Assembly: GCA_016719565.1 (NCBI GenBank)
Contig: JADJYU010000007.1
Coordinates: 186,001-250,000 of the forward strand
Direction: 5' to 3'
Source of the DNA: Ignavibacteria bacterium
GTDB lineage: Bacteria > Bacteroidota > Ignavibacteria > Tepidaquicellales > Tepidaquicellaceae
Length of the DNA stretch: 64,000 bases
A model generated the notes under the pieces. That model ran no database searches, was not told the DNA's origin, and was given only the letters and a program-made list of their open reading frames with translations. The first letter of the stretch is position 1. Each line of letters starts with the position of its first letter. Below are positions 19,954 to 29,249 of the stretch, one piece after another. Made by a program: the position numbers and the translations under genes.

Positions 19954-20751
19954 TTATTTGCCCATACAACATATAGCTGACCATCCAGGTCCGACTTTTG
20001 GTTCAGCTCCCTGATGGAAGTGCTGAAAATATGGTCCCGGACTAACCGGAGCAGCTGTCGACCAGGAAACTCCCTGATCAGATGAATATGACAAAACTAT
20101 CCTGTTAAAATTTGCTCCTGAAAAATCTGTAAAGACGGTATAATATCTGCCGTAGTAAGGACTTGAGGGAGCGTCATCAGTTGCGGAGAAATTTTTGTCA
20201 GATTGTGTAGAAGATCCGGGAATAAGAAAATCCGGAGTCCAGTTTACTCCGTTATTTGTTGAGACTGAATTTGATATTCTTCCTGAAGTGCTGATATATG
20301 AAATTAAAAATCTTCCGTCCTTATCTATAGCCGGCCCGGGATCGCCGAAATTAAATGAGCCGGTATTAATAGTATCTGTACCTGACCATGTTGCTCCTCC
20401 GTTTGTAGTTACATATACACCGAGACTGAAAATGCTTCCTCCGCTGAAAGTATTTGCAGATGCAAACATTATATTCGGGTTGGTCGGATGCCTTACGATA
20501 GGAACTTCAGACTGCGTGTTAAAACTTTCATGTACAAGAAAATTCGGAAAAACGGAATAAGTCTCTCCCTGATTTTGAATGATCCTTGTCTGTGTAGAAA
20601 ATTTCTGAACGCCGCTTTTAGGCAATGCGGTATATTGTCCGTTAATTTGCATTCGTGTGGACCATTTCTTAACATCGTCACCGGACTTCTGTCCTGTGAA
20701 AATAAAATATCCAGTCAGTATTAAAGGTAAGATTAAAATTAGTTTCTTCAT
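19954..20751 (-). CDS. N-terminal part of a frameshifted BNR-repeat protein
   Basis: 265 codons with a signal peptide (LILPLILTGYFIFTG) and the first sialidase-like blades (TTNGGATW, STNNGVNW, SSDQGVSW). It parallels residue by residue the start of the 1176-residue protein at 29777-33307 (IVRHPTNPNIMFAS versus IVRHPTNPMIMFGS). The match ends at QGAEPKVGP, after which the frame gives ten unrelated residues and a stop. Removing one G in the bases at 19985-19986 (minus-strand CCTGGATGGT) restores a reading like the paralogue (P-D-G-Q-L-Y-V-V-W) and joins the downstream piece. It is either a recent pseudogene or a one-base sequence error. Confidence 0.82.
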   Translation of the reverse strand: MKKLILILPLILTGYFIFTGQKSGDDVKKWSTRMQINGQYTALPKSGVQKFSTQTRIIQNQGETYSVFPNFLVHESFNTQSEVPIVRHPTNPNIMFASANTFSGGSIFSLGVYVTTNGGATWSGTDTINTGSFNFGDPGPAIDKDGRFLISYISTSGRISNSVSTNNGVNWTPDFLIPGSSTQSDKNFSATDDAPSSPYYGRYYTVFTDFSGANFNRIVLSYSSDQGVSWSTAAPVSPGPYFQHFHQGAEPKVGPGWSAICCMGK

Positions 20752-21010
20752 TCGTTAAATAAAATAGTTAATAGTTATTGTTGGATTTAATGAACTGATA
20801 TATATTTTTTAATTTTCAGTGATACAAAATATAAAAAAGACGTAATTGATTCAAAGAAGGTTTTTACTGATTATACCCAGTGAATTAATACGGCAATTGA
20901 TAAATCAGTTACTTTTTATGTCTATTATGAAAATTTGACTGTGAAAAATACCCTTTGACAGAATATTTTTTATTAAAGGAATGAAAAAGATAATATATGT
21001 CTTTTGTTAA

Positions 21011-22207
21011 TTATTTTAACAAAAGCATACTTTTAGAAATGCTTTGAATTAAATTTCCTGATGTTCCGGTTACGCTCAGCCTGTAAAGATAAATTCCTGA
21101 GCTCAGATCATTTCCGGAAAAAATTATTTTGTGATCTCCGTTTTCAAAAACGGAATTTGCAAGAATTGTAATTAATTTGCCGCTGATATCAAAAACTTCT
21201 ATTTTAATATTTGCTCTTTTACTTATGCTGAAATTTATATCTGTAGAAGGATTGAAGGGGTTGGGATAATTCTGATGCAGAGTAAAGCCGGAAGGGGATT
21301 GAACCGGCAGATCATTTATTGAAACCGGATATCCTGCGCCGCCGCCGTTAAATGTTTTAAGAACTGTACCGTTGTTTCCCACTGCAAAGCCGGTATCCTT
21401 ATTAATAAGGAAGAGTGAAAATAATTCTTTATCTGTATTTGTCTGCAGAGAATCCCAGCTAATCCCGCCGTCTGAGGTCCGGAGTATATATCCTTCAGAA
21501 CCCGCAATCATTCCGAAATTGTTATCAATAAATTTCATTGAAAATAATGTAAGACCGGGAGTAAGATAAATTTCTTTAGTCCAGTGTATCCCGCCGTCAA
21601 TTGTTTTCAGAAACATTCCGCAGCATCCGGAAACATATCCGGTATTTACATCTTTAAACTCTACGGTAAAAAAAGGATTCGCCTGATTCATTGAATAATA
21701 ATTCCAGCTGTTTCCCATATCAACTGATTTGAAGATCATTGATTCTGAACCAGTTAAAAAAATTATTTGCTGTTGAGTTATTTTAATTGCAAATATATCA
21801 ATCGTATCTATACCTGCATTAAGTCTGTTCCAGCTTTCTCCTGCATCAGTTGTCTTTAGTATTACAGAATTATTTCCAACTATAAAACCTGTACTGATAT
21901 TTAAGAATGAGACTTGATTCAGATTATTAGTAACATTAGAATTCACATCATACCAGTTCAGTCCGCCGTTCACGGATTTTTTTATCTTACCGTTAAATCC
22001 GCACATCCATCCTGTATTTGCATCAGCAAAATAAACTGAATTAAAATCTCCGGATACATTTATCTTTGTCCATGTATTTCCTCCGTCACCAGTTTTCAAT
22101 ACAGTTTCAAGCCCGCATATCCAGCCGTTATTCTGATCAGTAAAATGAACTGACCGTAAAGAATATACCGCGCCGGTACTCTGCGGATACCACTGCGCAT
22201 TCAACAC
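21011..22207 (-). CDS. Secreted YCF48-repeat protein with T9SS tail
   Basis: About 398 residues counted from a GTG at 22207. Photosystem-assembly YCF48/BNR-like blades (KTGDGGNTW, KTTDAGESW, RTSDGGISW) alternate with N-T-G-(W/F/Y) motifs, and a T9SS sorting domain begins near residue 310 (FTLHQNYPNPFNPST) and ends SKSMLLLK. The frame continues upstream of 22207 without ATG and encodes a signal peptide (KYLIVFVFCITTTVLNAQ), so the real start is upstream at a non-standard codon or hidden by a sequence error. The stop lies inside a 10-bp inverted repeat (21001-21025). Confidence 0.82.
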   Translation of the reverse strand: MLNAQWYPQSTGAVYSLRSVHFTDQNNGWICGLETVLKTGDGGNTWTKINVSGDFNSVYFADANTGWMCGFNGKIKKSVNGGLNWYDVNSNVTNNLNQVSFLNISTGFIVGNNSVILKTTDAGESWNRLNAGIDTIDIFAIKITQQQIIFLTGSESMIFKSVDMGNSWNYYSMNQANPFFTVEFKDVNTGYVSGCCGMFLKTIDGGIHWTKEIYLTPGLTLFSMKFIDNNFGMIAGSEGYILRTSDGGISWDSLQTNTDKELFSLFLINKDTGFAVGNNGTVLKTFNGGGAGYPVSINDLPVQSPSGFTLHQNYPNPFNPSTDINFSISKRANIKIEVFDISGKLITILANSVFENGDHKIIFSGNDLSSGIYLYRLSVTGTSGNLIQSISKSMLLLK

Positions 22208-22261
22208 GGTTGTTGTAATGCAAAATACAAATACAATTAAATATTTAAAAACACCTTTTAA

Positions 22262-22297
22262 ATTCTAAATTTTAAATTTTAAATTTTAAATTCTAAA
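22262..22297. repeat. Heptanucleotide repeat (AAATTTT)n
   Basis: About five 7-base units of TAAATTT/TAAATTC lie just upstream of the minus-strand gene ending at 21011. The same heptamer, in the same orientation relative to the downstream gene, occurs at 55215-55256. Confidence 0.75.
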
Positions 22298-22392
22298 ATC
22301 CGTGTTTAATGGATTCCCGTCGTAAGCAAGCGGTAATGACAATTATTTATAAAACTATTAACTACTAATAACATTAACTAAACTTAACTGTT

Positions 22393-25131
22393 TTATGGAG
22401 TTATTTTAACCACAAAATTAAATGCATTATTATCAGCAAAAGTAATATCTGCAAGATCCACTGTTCCATCTCCGTTTAAGTCAGTATTAAGATATCCTGT
22501 TGCAAAAGTAAGAATGTCATTTTGAATCATACTCATATCAGTCAGATCTACAGAACCGTTTCCGTCTGCATCACCGGCAAATACTGCATATCTTACCGGT
22601 GACAGATCCATCTGTTTCATATTACCTCCGAATGCCTGAGATGATGATGAAGTAAAATCATAATTATATGTAATACCCTGAATCAATGTCTCTCCGCCGG
22701 CTTTGCTCCAGGTCTCAATCGAATTTCTATGTTTCATCACGAGATAATATCCTCCTGAAGTTACATTCTCAAAATAAAAATTTCCGTTGAATGTTAAGGA
22801 ATCAATTACTGCGATTGAAGAATCCATTAAATTATAAGGTGAAGATGAACTTCTCAAATAAGCCCTTACAGAATCTTTACTGTTGAGTCTGTTTTCAGAT
22901 GAGTTATAGAAACCTTCAGGAATTATTTTTATATCAGCAAATAAAAAGTTGCTCAGCTGAAGTTCGTAAACGCCTCTACCGTGAGTGCCGATCCTTAATT
23001 TATTTGTCGCCTTATGATGATCAAGATGTATGGCAACTGTATTCGGCAGTCCGTTAGCAAGTTCCTGCCAAGACTGACCGTAGTTATGAGAAACAAATAC
23101 TCCGACATCAGATGCGCAGAAGTAAGTACTGGTCGGATATCCCGGATGGTAAATAACAGCGTCATTCACCGGCGAGTCGGGAAGATTGCCTGTTATGTCT
23201 GTCCACGTGGCGCCAGTATTGGTTGTCTTATAGATCTTTCCAGTGCCGAATCCTGAATAAGTGATTAATGCAACATTCGAAGAGTCAGGATGTATCCTTA
23301 CCGCCGTAATTGTATTTCCGGGCAGTCCTGATGTAACATTTGAAAAATTATATCCGCGGTCTGTGGATCTGTAAATAGTGCTTCCTGAAGTAGCGTACAT
23401 TACATTACCTGTATTATTGCTGATTTCCATTTCCCTTATTGTACCGGTTGTACCGGCGGAAATTGCAACCCATGTAGATCCCCAGTTGGTAGATTTAAAT
23501 ACGCGCTGCCTGGCAGTGTAAAAAATTCCGGCAGAGTCCGGATGCGAAATCAGCGGACCGACCCAGCTTCCCGATCCTGACAGTCCGGAAGTCGCTGTAC
23601 TGAAACTCGCGCCGCCGTTTGAAGATCTGTATACGCCGTTGTTCTGTGTTTCGCCTAAGATATAATTATTATTCTGAGTATGAAAACACACTTCACCGCC
23701 GTCTCCGCCAAATGCAGCCGCCCAGTTAAGTGTGCCTAAAGTTCTTTGCGTGCCGTTATCCTGCGTTCCTCCCATTATATGGTTGGCATTCGAAGGATCT
23801 GAGGCAATTCTGTAGAATTGAGTTAATACCTGATCTCTGTTCATGTTAGTCCAGGTCGTTCCGTTATTTGTTGATTTCCATATACCTCCGTCATTAACGC
23901 AAACAAGTTCACCCGGATTGGTCGGATGAAAATCAATGTTATGCTGATCGACATGCACAATACCGCCGCTGTAACCGTTTGTAATGTTAGTGAAATTTGT
24001 TGCGCCGCCGTTTGTAGTTCTCCAGACATCTATTGAACCAACATAAGCTATATTCGGATTTGCCGGATTTACATGCATATAAAAATCATACCACGCCTGA
24101 GAGCCGCTGAAGTTCTGACCGACAACTATCTGGCTAAAACTAAATCCTGCGTTTGTAGATTTATAAACTACAATAGTCGACGAAGTATGTCTTGCATAAT
24201 ATAAAACATTAGGTGATGATTTACAGACGGCAATATGGTTTCGCGTACCCATTGATATTGCGCCGTTAGAGGAAAACGATGCGCCACCGTCTGTTGAGAT
24301 CAGATAACCTATTCCGCTTCCGACTGCATAAACAGTATCACCGGTTGGAGAATAAATAACGTCATCAGCTCTTCCTGAAAAAATTAACGACCAGCTCACA
24401 CCTGCATCCATACTCCTGTATAGACCTCCGCCTGAGACTCCGAGACTTGTTCTGTTTCCAAGCGCAGCGATAAGTTCATTACTGTTTCCGGGATTGACCG
24501 CTACACGCGAGAAATAACTTAGTGAAGGAAGTCCGGAAGTATAATTAGACCATGTATTTCCTCCGTCAGTGGATTTAAGAAGACCTCTGCCGTAATAAGA
24601 AGCCGCGCTGTATGTCGCTTCTCCGGTGCCGTAGTATAAAATATTTGAGTTGTTTGGATCGATGGCGATTGATCCTGATGAAAGTGATACTTCATTGTCA
24701 CTCATTGCAGACCAGTTGTTTCCCGAATTAGTAGATTTCCATACTCCTCCGAAAGCTGTTCCCGCATATATTATATTCGGATCATTCGGATCGTATTTAA
24801 CGGTTGTCATTCTTGAAGTTATATTGGAATAGGCAAAATAGAATCCCGTCTTCGGACCTAAATTCACCCATGAGTCGAATAATCCGTTCATTGCAAAACC
24901 TTTACTCTTTCTCATTTCATCTCTCTGCTCATTAGCTTTTGAATAAGCGTCTTCAGGAATATAATTCCCTGGAAACATTCTCTGCTCATAGAACCATCTC
25001 TCCCTTTTGAATGCGTTACGTGTTTTGATTTGTTCATCCGCCTGTTCATAAGGATTGTCGGGTATTGCAAGATCCTGTGAATATATTCCTATTGGTATTA
25101 AAATAAGAAGTAGAAGTATGAAATTTTTCAT
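22393..25131 (-). CDS. Secreted VPS10/BNR-type beta-propeller with X/dockerin-like C-terminus
   Basis: A 912-residue exported protein with a signal peptide to about residue 18 (IPIGIYSQ). A charged ~80-residue segment follows, then about 600 residues of sortilin/BNR-like blades (KSTNSGNNW, KSTDGGNTW, RSTDRGYNF) with many D-P-N-(D/N)-(P/S)-N motifs, the pattern of the ten-bladed VPS10-like family. Residues about 720-845 are the shared beta-sandwich (DSVRAYLRSSSSPY, KHRNSIETWS, YDFTSSSSQAFGGNM). The end has two dockerin-like loops, GDADGNGSVDLTD and TDLNGDGTVDLAD. No T9SS sorting tail is present. Confidence 0.87.
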   Translation of the reverse strand: MKNFILLLLILIPIGIYSQDLAIPDNPYEQADEQIKTRNAFKRERWFYEQRMFPGNYIPEDAYSKANEQRDEMRKSKGFAMNGLFDSWVNLGPKTGFYFAYSNITSRMTTVKYDPNDPNIIYAGTAFGGVWKSTNSGNNWSAMSDNEVSLSSGSIAIDPNNSNILYYGTGEATYSAASYYGRGLLKSTDGGNTWSNYTSGLPSLSYFSRVAVNPGNSNELIAALGNRTSLGVSGGGLYRSMDAGVSWSLIFSGRADDVIYSPTGDTVYAVGSGIGYLISTDGGASFSSNGAISMGTRNHIAVCKSSPNVLYYARHTSSTIVVYKSTNAGFSFSQIVVGQNFSGSQAWYDFYMHVNPANPNIAYVGSIDVWRTTNGGATNFTNITNGYSGGIVHVDQHNIDFHPTNPGELVCVNDGGIWKSTNNGTTWTNMNRDQVLTQFYRIASDPSNANHIMGGTQDNGTQRTLGTLNWAAAFGGDGGEVCFHTQNNNYILGETQNNGVYRSSNGGASFSTATSGLSGSGSWVGPLISHPDSAGIFYTARQRVFKSTNWGSTWVAISAGTTGTIREMEISNNTGNVMYATSGSTIYRSTDRGYNFSNVTSGLPGNTITAVRIHPDSSNVALITYSGFGTGKIYKTTNTGATWTDITGNLPDSPVNDAVIYHPGYPTSTYFCASDVGVFVSHNYGQSWQELANGLPNTVAIHLDHHKATNKLRIGTHGRGVYELQLSNFLFADIKIIPEGFYNSSENRLNSKDSVRAYLRSSSSPYNLMDSSIAVIDSLTFNGNFYFENVTSGGYYLVMKHRNSIETWSKAGGETLIQGITYNYDFTSSSSQAFGGNMKQMDLSPVRYAVFAGDADGNGSVDLTDMSMIQNDILTFATGYLNTDLNGDGTVDLADITFADNNAFNFVVKITP

Positions 25132-25355
25132 GCTGATATTATTTATATAAAATTGTACTTAAGCATAAATAATAATTCTATTCCGTAATTTGAACGGAAA
25201 AAAAATTCCAAATTTCATCCGGATGTATTGACACTCAGACTGTTATTGCCATTTTTTAGATTAGTATTTCAAAATCAATTAAATTATTTTAAACCAACAA
25301 AACATTACAAAGGAATTACTATGTGTGAATCGTCCAAATATGAATATCCACCACA

Positions 25356-27074
25356 ATGATTAATTCTCAAAAAATATTATTAACGGTAATTTTACAGATA
25401 GTTTTCTTACTATTATTAAATCACAGGTCTCATTCGCAGTATTATCTTGAAGAAGCGTTCCCGAATCTTACTCCATTTTTAACACCTACTACGGTTGTCC
25501 ATTCAAATGACAGTACTAACAGACTTTTTGCAGCACAGCTCAAAGGCGTAATTTATGTATTTGACAATTCATCTTCGGTCAGTACAAGAAAAGTTTTCCT
25601 GAACATCGGCAGCAAATTAGTGAATACCGGCGGACAGGAAGGTTTACTCGGTCTTACGTTTCATTATGACTTTCCGAATAATCCGTACTTCTTTGTACAT
25701 TATGTATTTGACAGCGTCGGAAGTCCCGTGAGAAAGTGGATAAGGATTTCAAGATTTACAGTTAGTCCAGATAATCCGGACTCTGCTTTATTCAGTTCAG
25801 AAAAAACTTTAATTAAGGTGCCGCTGCCTGACAGAAATCATAACGGCGGTCAGCTTGCTTTCGGACCGGATAATAAATTGTATATCGCTCTCGGAGACGG
25901 ATATGCAGGAGGCGATGTGTCGCAGGATAAGACTCAGCTGCTGGGAAAAATTTTAAGAATTGATATCGATTCGAATGACACCGGTCTGAACTATTCAATC
26001 CCGTCCGACAATCCTTTTTATACAAACTCTTCGGGCTGGAGAAAAGAAATTTTCGCATACGGATTCAGAAATCCATGGAAATTCAGTTTCGATCCGCCGA
26101 CAGAAAGAATGTGGCTCGGCGATGTCGGACAGTACAGATATGAGGAACTGAATATTGTAGAGAGCGGAAAAAATTACGGATGGAATAAGATGGAAGGATT
26201 CCATTGTTTTCCCGATACAACTCTTTGTGATACTGCCGGCAGAAATTTTACATTACCCGTTCATGAATATCTGCATCTTGATATAACTCAGCCGTATGCA
26301 GTTATCTGCGGAAGCGTTTACAGAGGGAATAGACTTCCTGCATTGACCGGTAAACTTATATTTGCGGATTTCTCTCAGGGAAATGTGCAGACATTAGATT
26401 ACGACGGAGTTAACCCCCCGCTGAATGAAGTTCTTCTCGACACTACTTTTAATATTACTTCAATTAATGCAGATCAGTATTATGAACCATTAATTGTAAA
26501 TTATTCCGACGGCAGGTTTTACAGATTAAGGTATTCCGGTCCTTTGACAATTGATATTAATATTATTATAGAAGGTCTTTATAATGTGAATTCAAACACA
26601 CTGAATCTGACTGATACAGTTACTGTATATTTGCATAATGCATCAACCCCATATGCAATTATAGATTCTGCAACTTCAGTAATTGATTCTGTAAATTTCA
26701 AAGGCAATTTTAAATTTTATAATTCAGAGACCGGAATGTATTATATCAGAGTCAGACATAAAAACACATTAGAAACATGGAGCGTTGAAGGCGGTATTCA
26801 GTTCACAAGAGGAGTTTTAAACTCATATGATTTTACGGATGATGCAATTAAGACATATGGTTCACGGATAAAACTTATTGGAAATAAATACTGTCTTATC
26901 AGCGGAGATATAAATCAGGACGGAGTTATTAATGCAATTGACAGAGCTGCCGTTGTAACATCTCTTGGAATGACAGGATTCTCTTATACTGATATAGACG
27001 GGAACGGGATCGTTGACACCCTTGACAGAAGAATTGTTCTGGAAAACATCGGCAGTACCAAATCAGAGCCGTGA
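25356..27074 (+). CDS. Secreted PQQ-dependent sugar dehydrogenase-like protein with X/dockerin-like C-terminus
   Basis: A 572-residue protein with an N-terminal signal (LQIVFLLLLNHRSHSQ). Residues about 30-385 form a six-bladed propeller of the soluble glucose dehydrogenase/HHIP-like family. Visible landmarks are NRLFAAQLKGVIYVFD, QEGLLGLTFH, RNHNGGQLAFGPDNKLYIALGDG, GKILRIDID, AYGFRNPWKFSFD and the WLGDVGQYRYEELN motif. The N-H-N-G-G-Q histidine is the likely catalytic base of the family. Such enzymes oxidise sugars in the periplasm or outside the cell. The C-terminus carries the shared beta-sandwich (DTVTVYLHNASTPY, HKNTLETWS) and two dockerin-like loops (GDINQDGVINAID, TDIDGNGIVDTLD). It is followed after 48 bases by the cohesin-like gene. 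Confidence 0.87.
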   Translation: MINSQKILLTVILQIVFLLLLNHRSHSQYYLEEAFPNLTPFLTPTTVVHSNDSTNRLFAAQLKGVIYVFDNSSSVSTRKVFLNIGSKLVNTGGQEGLLGLTFHYDFPNNPYFFVHYVFDSVGSPVRKWIRISRFTVSPDNPDSALFSSEKTLIKVPLPDRNHNGGQLAFGPDNKLYIALGDGYAGGDVSQDKTQLLGKILRIDIDSNDTGLNYSIPSDNPFYTNSSGWRKEIFAYGFRNPWKFSFDPPTERMWLGDVGQYRYEELNIVESGKNYGWNKMEGFHCFPDTTLCDTAGRNFTLPVHEYLHLDITQPYAVICGSVYRGNRLPALTGKLIFADFSQGNVQTLDYDGVNPPLNEVLLDTTFNITSINADQYYEPLIVNYSDGRFYRLRYSGPLTIDINIIIEGLYNVNSNTLNLTDTVTVYLHNASTPYAIIDSATSVIDSVNFKGNFKFYNSETGMYYIRVRHKNTLETWSVEGGIQFTRGVLNSYDFTDDAIKTYGSRIKLIGNKYCLISGDINQDGVINAIDRAAVVTSLGMTGFSYTDIDGNGIVDTLDRRIVLENIGSTKSEP

Positions 27075-27122
27075 TTATGTCCTGTACATGCGATTAAATA
27101 AAAGATTTTTAAATTCAGATCT

Positions 27123-28217
27123 ATGAAGAAAATAATATACATAATTTTATTTCTGTTAATTTCAGGTAATGCAGAAGTGTATTCTCAGACAGGCAGATTT
27201 TCAATCTCACAGACAAATGACGGATCAGTGATAGATGTAAGTATCTATGTAAGAAGCGACGCAGGTCCGGCATGGAGTATCGGCTTTGCAAGTTTTGTTT
27301 TCTATTATAACAATCTCGCGATGACAAATCCGGTTGAAATTTCCGAAAGCGTCTGGGACGACAGCGCAAATACAGAATATGCAGATCAGTATACAGTCTT
27401 TTATGATGACGGAAATTCAGTGTCAGTGGAGATAGGACTGGATACTCTGCCGTCAGCCGGAACATTGGTACCGGGAGATTCGACATTGGTTGGAACCATC
27501 AGATTTGATATACTTGACCACCTCGCCACTCATCAGATCAGATGGAATCTTCAGTACTGCGCAGTGCTTGATAATAATGGAATTGACATTACTTCAGGCA
27601 TGATCTTTTCCGATCCGGAAAATGTACTGCTGCCTGTTGAGCTTACATCTTTTTACTTTAATAAAAATAAAAATAACATTGATCTGATCTGGACTACTGC
27701 TAGTGAAATTAACAACGACGGTTTTGATATAGAAAGAAAAAAATCTGACGGACAGTCAGGGGAATGGAACTATGCCGGATTTGCAGCCGGTAACGGAAAT
27801 ACTAATGAATATTCCGAATATAATTTCAAAGATAAAAATCTTTCTCCCGGAAAGTATTTATACAGATTAAAGCAAAAAGACTTTAACGGTAATTTTGAGT
27901 ATCATTATTTATCGGGTGAAGTGACAGTTGAAATTCCGGTAAAGAATTTCCTTTCGCAAAACTATCCGAATCCGTTTAATCCGAACAGTCTGATCTCGTA
28001 TGAGATCACATCGCAAAGCAGCGCTTTTGTCAATGTCCGGCTTTCCGTTTATAATACTCTCGGTAAAGAAATGGCGGTTCTTGTAAATCAGAAACAAAGC
28101 GCCGGCTATTATAAAATGAATTTCAACGGCGCGGATTTTCCGAGCGGTGTTTATGTTTATATACTGCAGACTGACGGTAAGATCATAGATTCGAAACGTA
28201 TGATGCTGATCAAATAA
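27123..28217 (+). CDS. Secreted protein with cohesin-like N-domain and T9SS tail
   Basis: A 364-residue protein with a signal peptide to about residue 22 (NAEVYSQ). Residues about 24-165 form a beta-sandwich whose pattern resembles cohesin or related carbohydrate-binding domains: DVSIYVRSDA, an F-x-F-x-Y-N-N-L-A strand, GTLVPGDSTLVGTIRFDIL, and WNLQYCAVLDNNGIDI. A fibronectin-like segment follows (VELTSFYFNKNKNNIDLIWTT in pieces, ENNDGFDIERK-type), then a T9SS sorting domain (NFLSQNYPNPFNPNS to SKRMMLIK). It sits 48 bases downstream of a protein with a dockerin-like tail and is probably co-transcribed with it. The cohesin identification is by pattern only and would need structure prediction. 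Confidence 0.72.
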   Translation: MKKIIYIILFLLISGNAEVYSQTGRFSISQTNDGSVIDVSIYVRSDAGPAWSIGFASFVFYYNNLAMTNPVEISESVWDDSANTEYADQYTVFYDDGNSVSVEIGLDTLPSAGTLVPGDSTLVGTIRFDILDHLATHQIRWNLQYCAVLDNNGIDITSGMIFSDPENVLLPVELTSFYFNKNKNNIDLIWTTASEINNDGFDIERKKSDGQSGEWNYAGFAAGNGNTNEYSEYNFKDKNLSPGKYLYRLKQKDFNGNFEYHYLSGEVTVEIPVKNFLSQNYPNPFNPNSLISYEITSQSSAFVNVRLSVYNTLGKEMAVLVNQKQSAGYYKMNFNGADFPSGVYVYILQTDGKIIDSKRMMLIK

Positions 28218-28309
28218 AAATTATGTTGATTAATTTTAATTTATTCAAAGAAAATTTTCTATTTTTTTACTTTTAAGTTTCATAAATAATCTTAATTTAA
28301 TTAAATCAC

Positions 28310-28346
28310 ATTTGACCTGAGAGAAAAAATTATAATCAGGTCAAAT
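28310..28346. promoter_or_regulatory. 11-bp perfect inverted repeat upstream of 28376
   Basis: ATTTGACCTGA (28310-28320) and TCAGGTCAAAT (28336-28346) pair perfectly around 15 bases. No T run follows on either strand, so it is not a normal terminator. Its place 30 bases before the start of the small membrane protein suggests an operator or a 5' hairpin. The stability of the arms is seen in the sequence; the function is inference. Confidence 0.5.
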
Positions 28347-28375
28347 AATAAATTATAAAACCAATATTATATAAT

Positions 28376-28660
28376 TTGAATAACAAAAGACTTATCATCA
28401 TCTTAATATCAATAGTGATACTGCTGCTTATTCCATTGATCGCAATGCAATTCACAGACGAAGTTAACTGGACACCTTTTGATTTTTTGGTAATGGGTAT
28501 GTTGCTGACCGGCACAGGTTTAATATGTGAATTTATTTTAAGAAGAGTAACAGGAACAGGATACAGGATCGCTCTCACAGCAGCAGTGATCGGATCATTT
28601 CTGCTCATATGGATAGAGCTTGCCGTTGGAATTTTTGGAACACCGTTTGCCGGTAATTAG
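28376..28660 (+). CDS. Small conserved membrane protein
   Basis: 94 residues starting at TTG, with three hydrophobic segments (about 5-23, 38-55, 65-87). The motif PLIAMQFTDEVNWTPFDF after the first segment and the ending GIFGTPFAGN resemble small membrane proteins of unknown function common in Bacteroidota. No catalytic residues are seen. Confidence 0.72.
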   Translation: MNNKRLIIILISIVILLLIPLIAMQFTDEVNWTPFDFLVMGMLLTGTGLICEFILRRVTGTGYRIALTAAVIGSFLLIWIELAVGIFGTPFAGN

Positions 28661-28774
28661 ACTGTTTCTCTAAAATCAGTTCATTAGCTCCGTCACAACA
28701 TTTTAAAGTCCTAATAAAACTTTATGCTCCCGCATATTTTCAAACAAATTCCTAATTAGTTAAAGTAAAATTTA

Positions 28775-29158
28775 ATGTCAGAAGCAATGCTTCAGAAACT
28801 TGATAAATTTTATTTTGAGAAAGATGAGCCAATCCGTACCTGTCTGCTAAAACTCCGAAGCATTATTGTAGAACAGGAAACAAATATTACAGAAACAAAG
28901 AAATATGGTATGCCGTGTTTTTGCTATAAGAAAAATATTTTATGTTACTTATGGACTGATAAAAAAACTGATGAACCATACATTTTATTTGCAGAAGGGA
29001 AATACCTTGACCATCCTGCACTGGAAGCGGGCGGCCGCACCAGGATGAAAATATTCAGAGTTAATCCGGATAAAGTTCTGCCGTTGAAGACGATTGAAAA
29101 TATTCTTCAGAGTGCATTAGACTTATACAGAACAGGTATAGTAAAACTCAGGAAATGA
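28775..29158 (+). CDS. DUF1801 / YdhG-like small protein
   Basis: 127 residues with the pattern of the DUF1801 (YdhG/YjbR-like fold) family: an N-terminal helix (LQKLDKFYF), RTCLLKLRSIIVEQ, TKKYGMPCFCYKKNILCYLW, and a C-terminal R-x-x-K-I-F-R-V-N-P segment with a final helix. Members are cytosolic, with the function usually unknown; some are annotated as iron chaperones. It has three nearby cysteines, of which C49 and C51 (numbering approximate) form CFC. Confidence 0.8.
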   Translation: MSEAMLQKLDKFYFEKDEPIRTCLLKLRSIIVEQETNITETKKYGMPCFCYKKNILCYLWTDKKTDEPYILFAEGKYLDHPALEAGGRTRMKIFRVNPDKVLPLKTIENILQSALDLYRTGIVKLRK

Positions 29159-29249
29159 TCTGCAAAAAATAATTTCTTCCCAAGCTGAGGTTTGTGTAGG
29201 AGTCTAAATCTTCATAAGCAGGCATGTGTTTTTTGAATTGTGCGCAGTA

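Noticed and set aside
29160..29249. HicA toxin next to the HicB-like gene
   Set aside because: Only a 24-codon frame is present, without the HicA GSHH-type motif.
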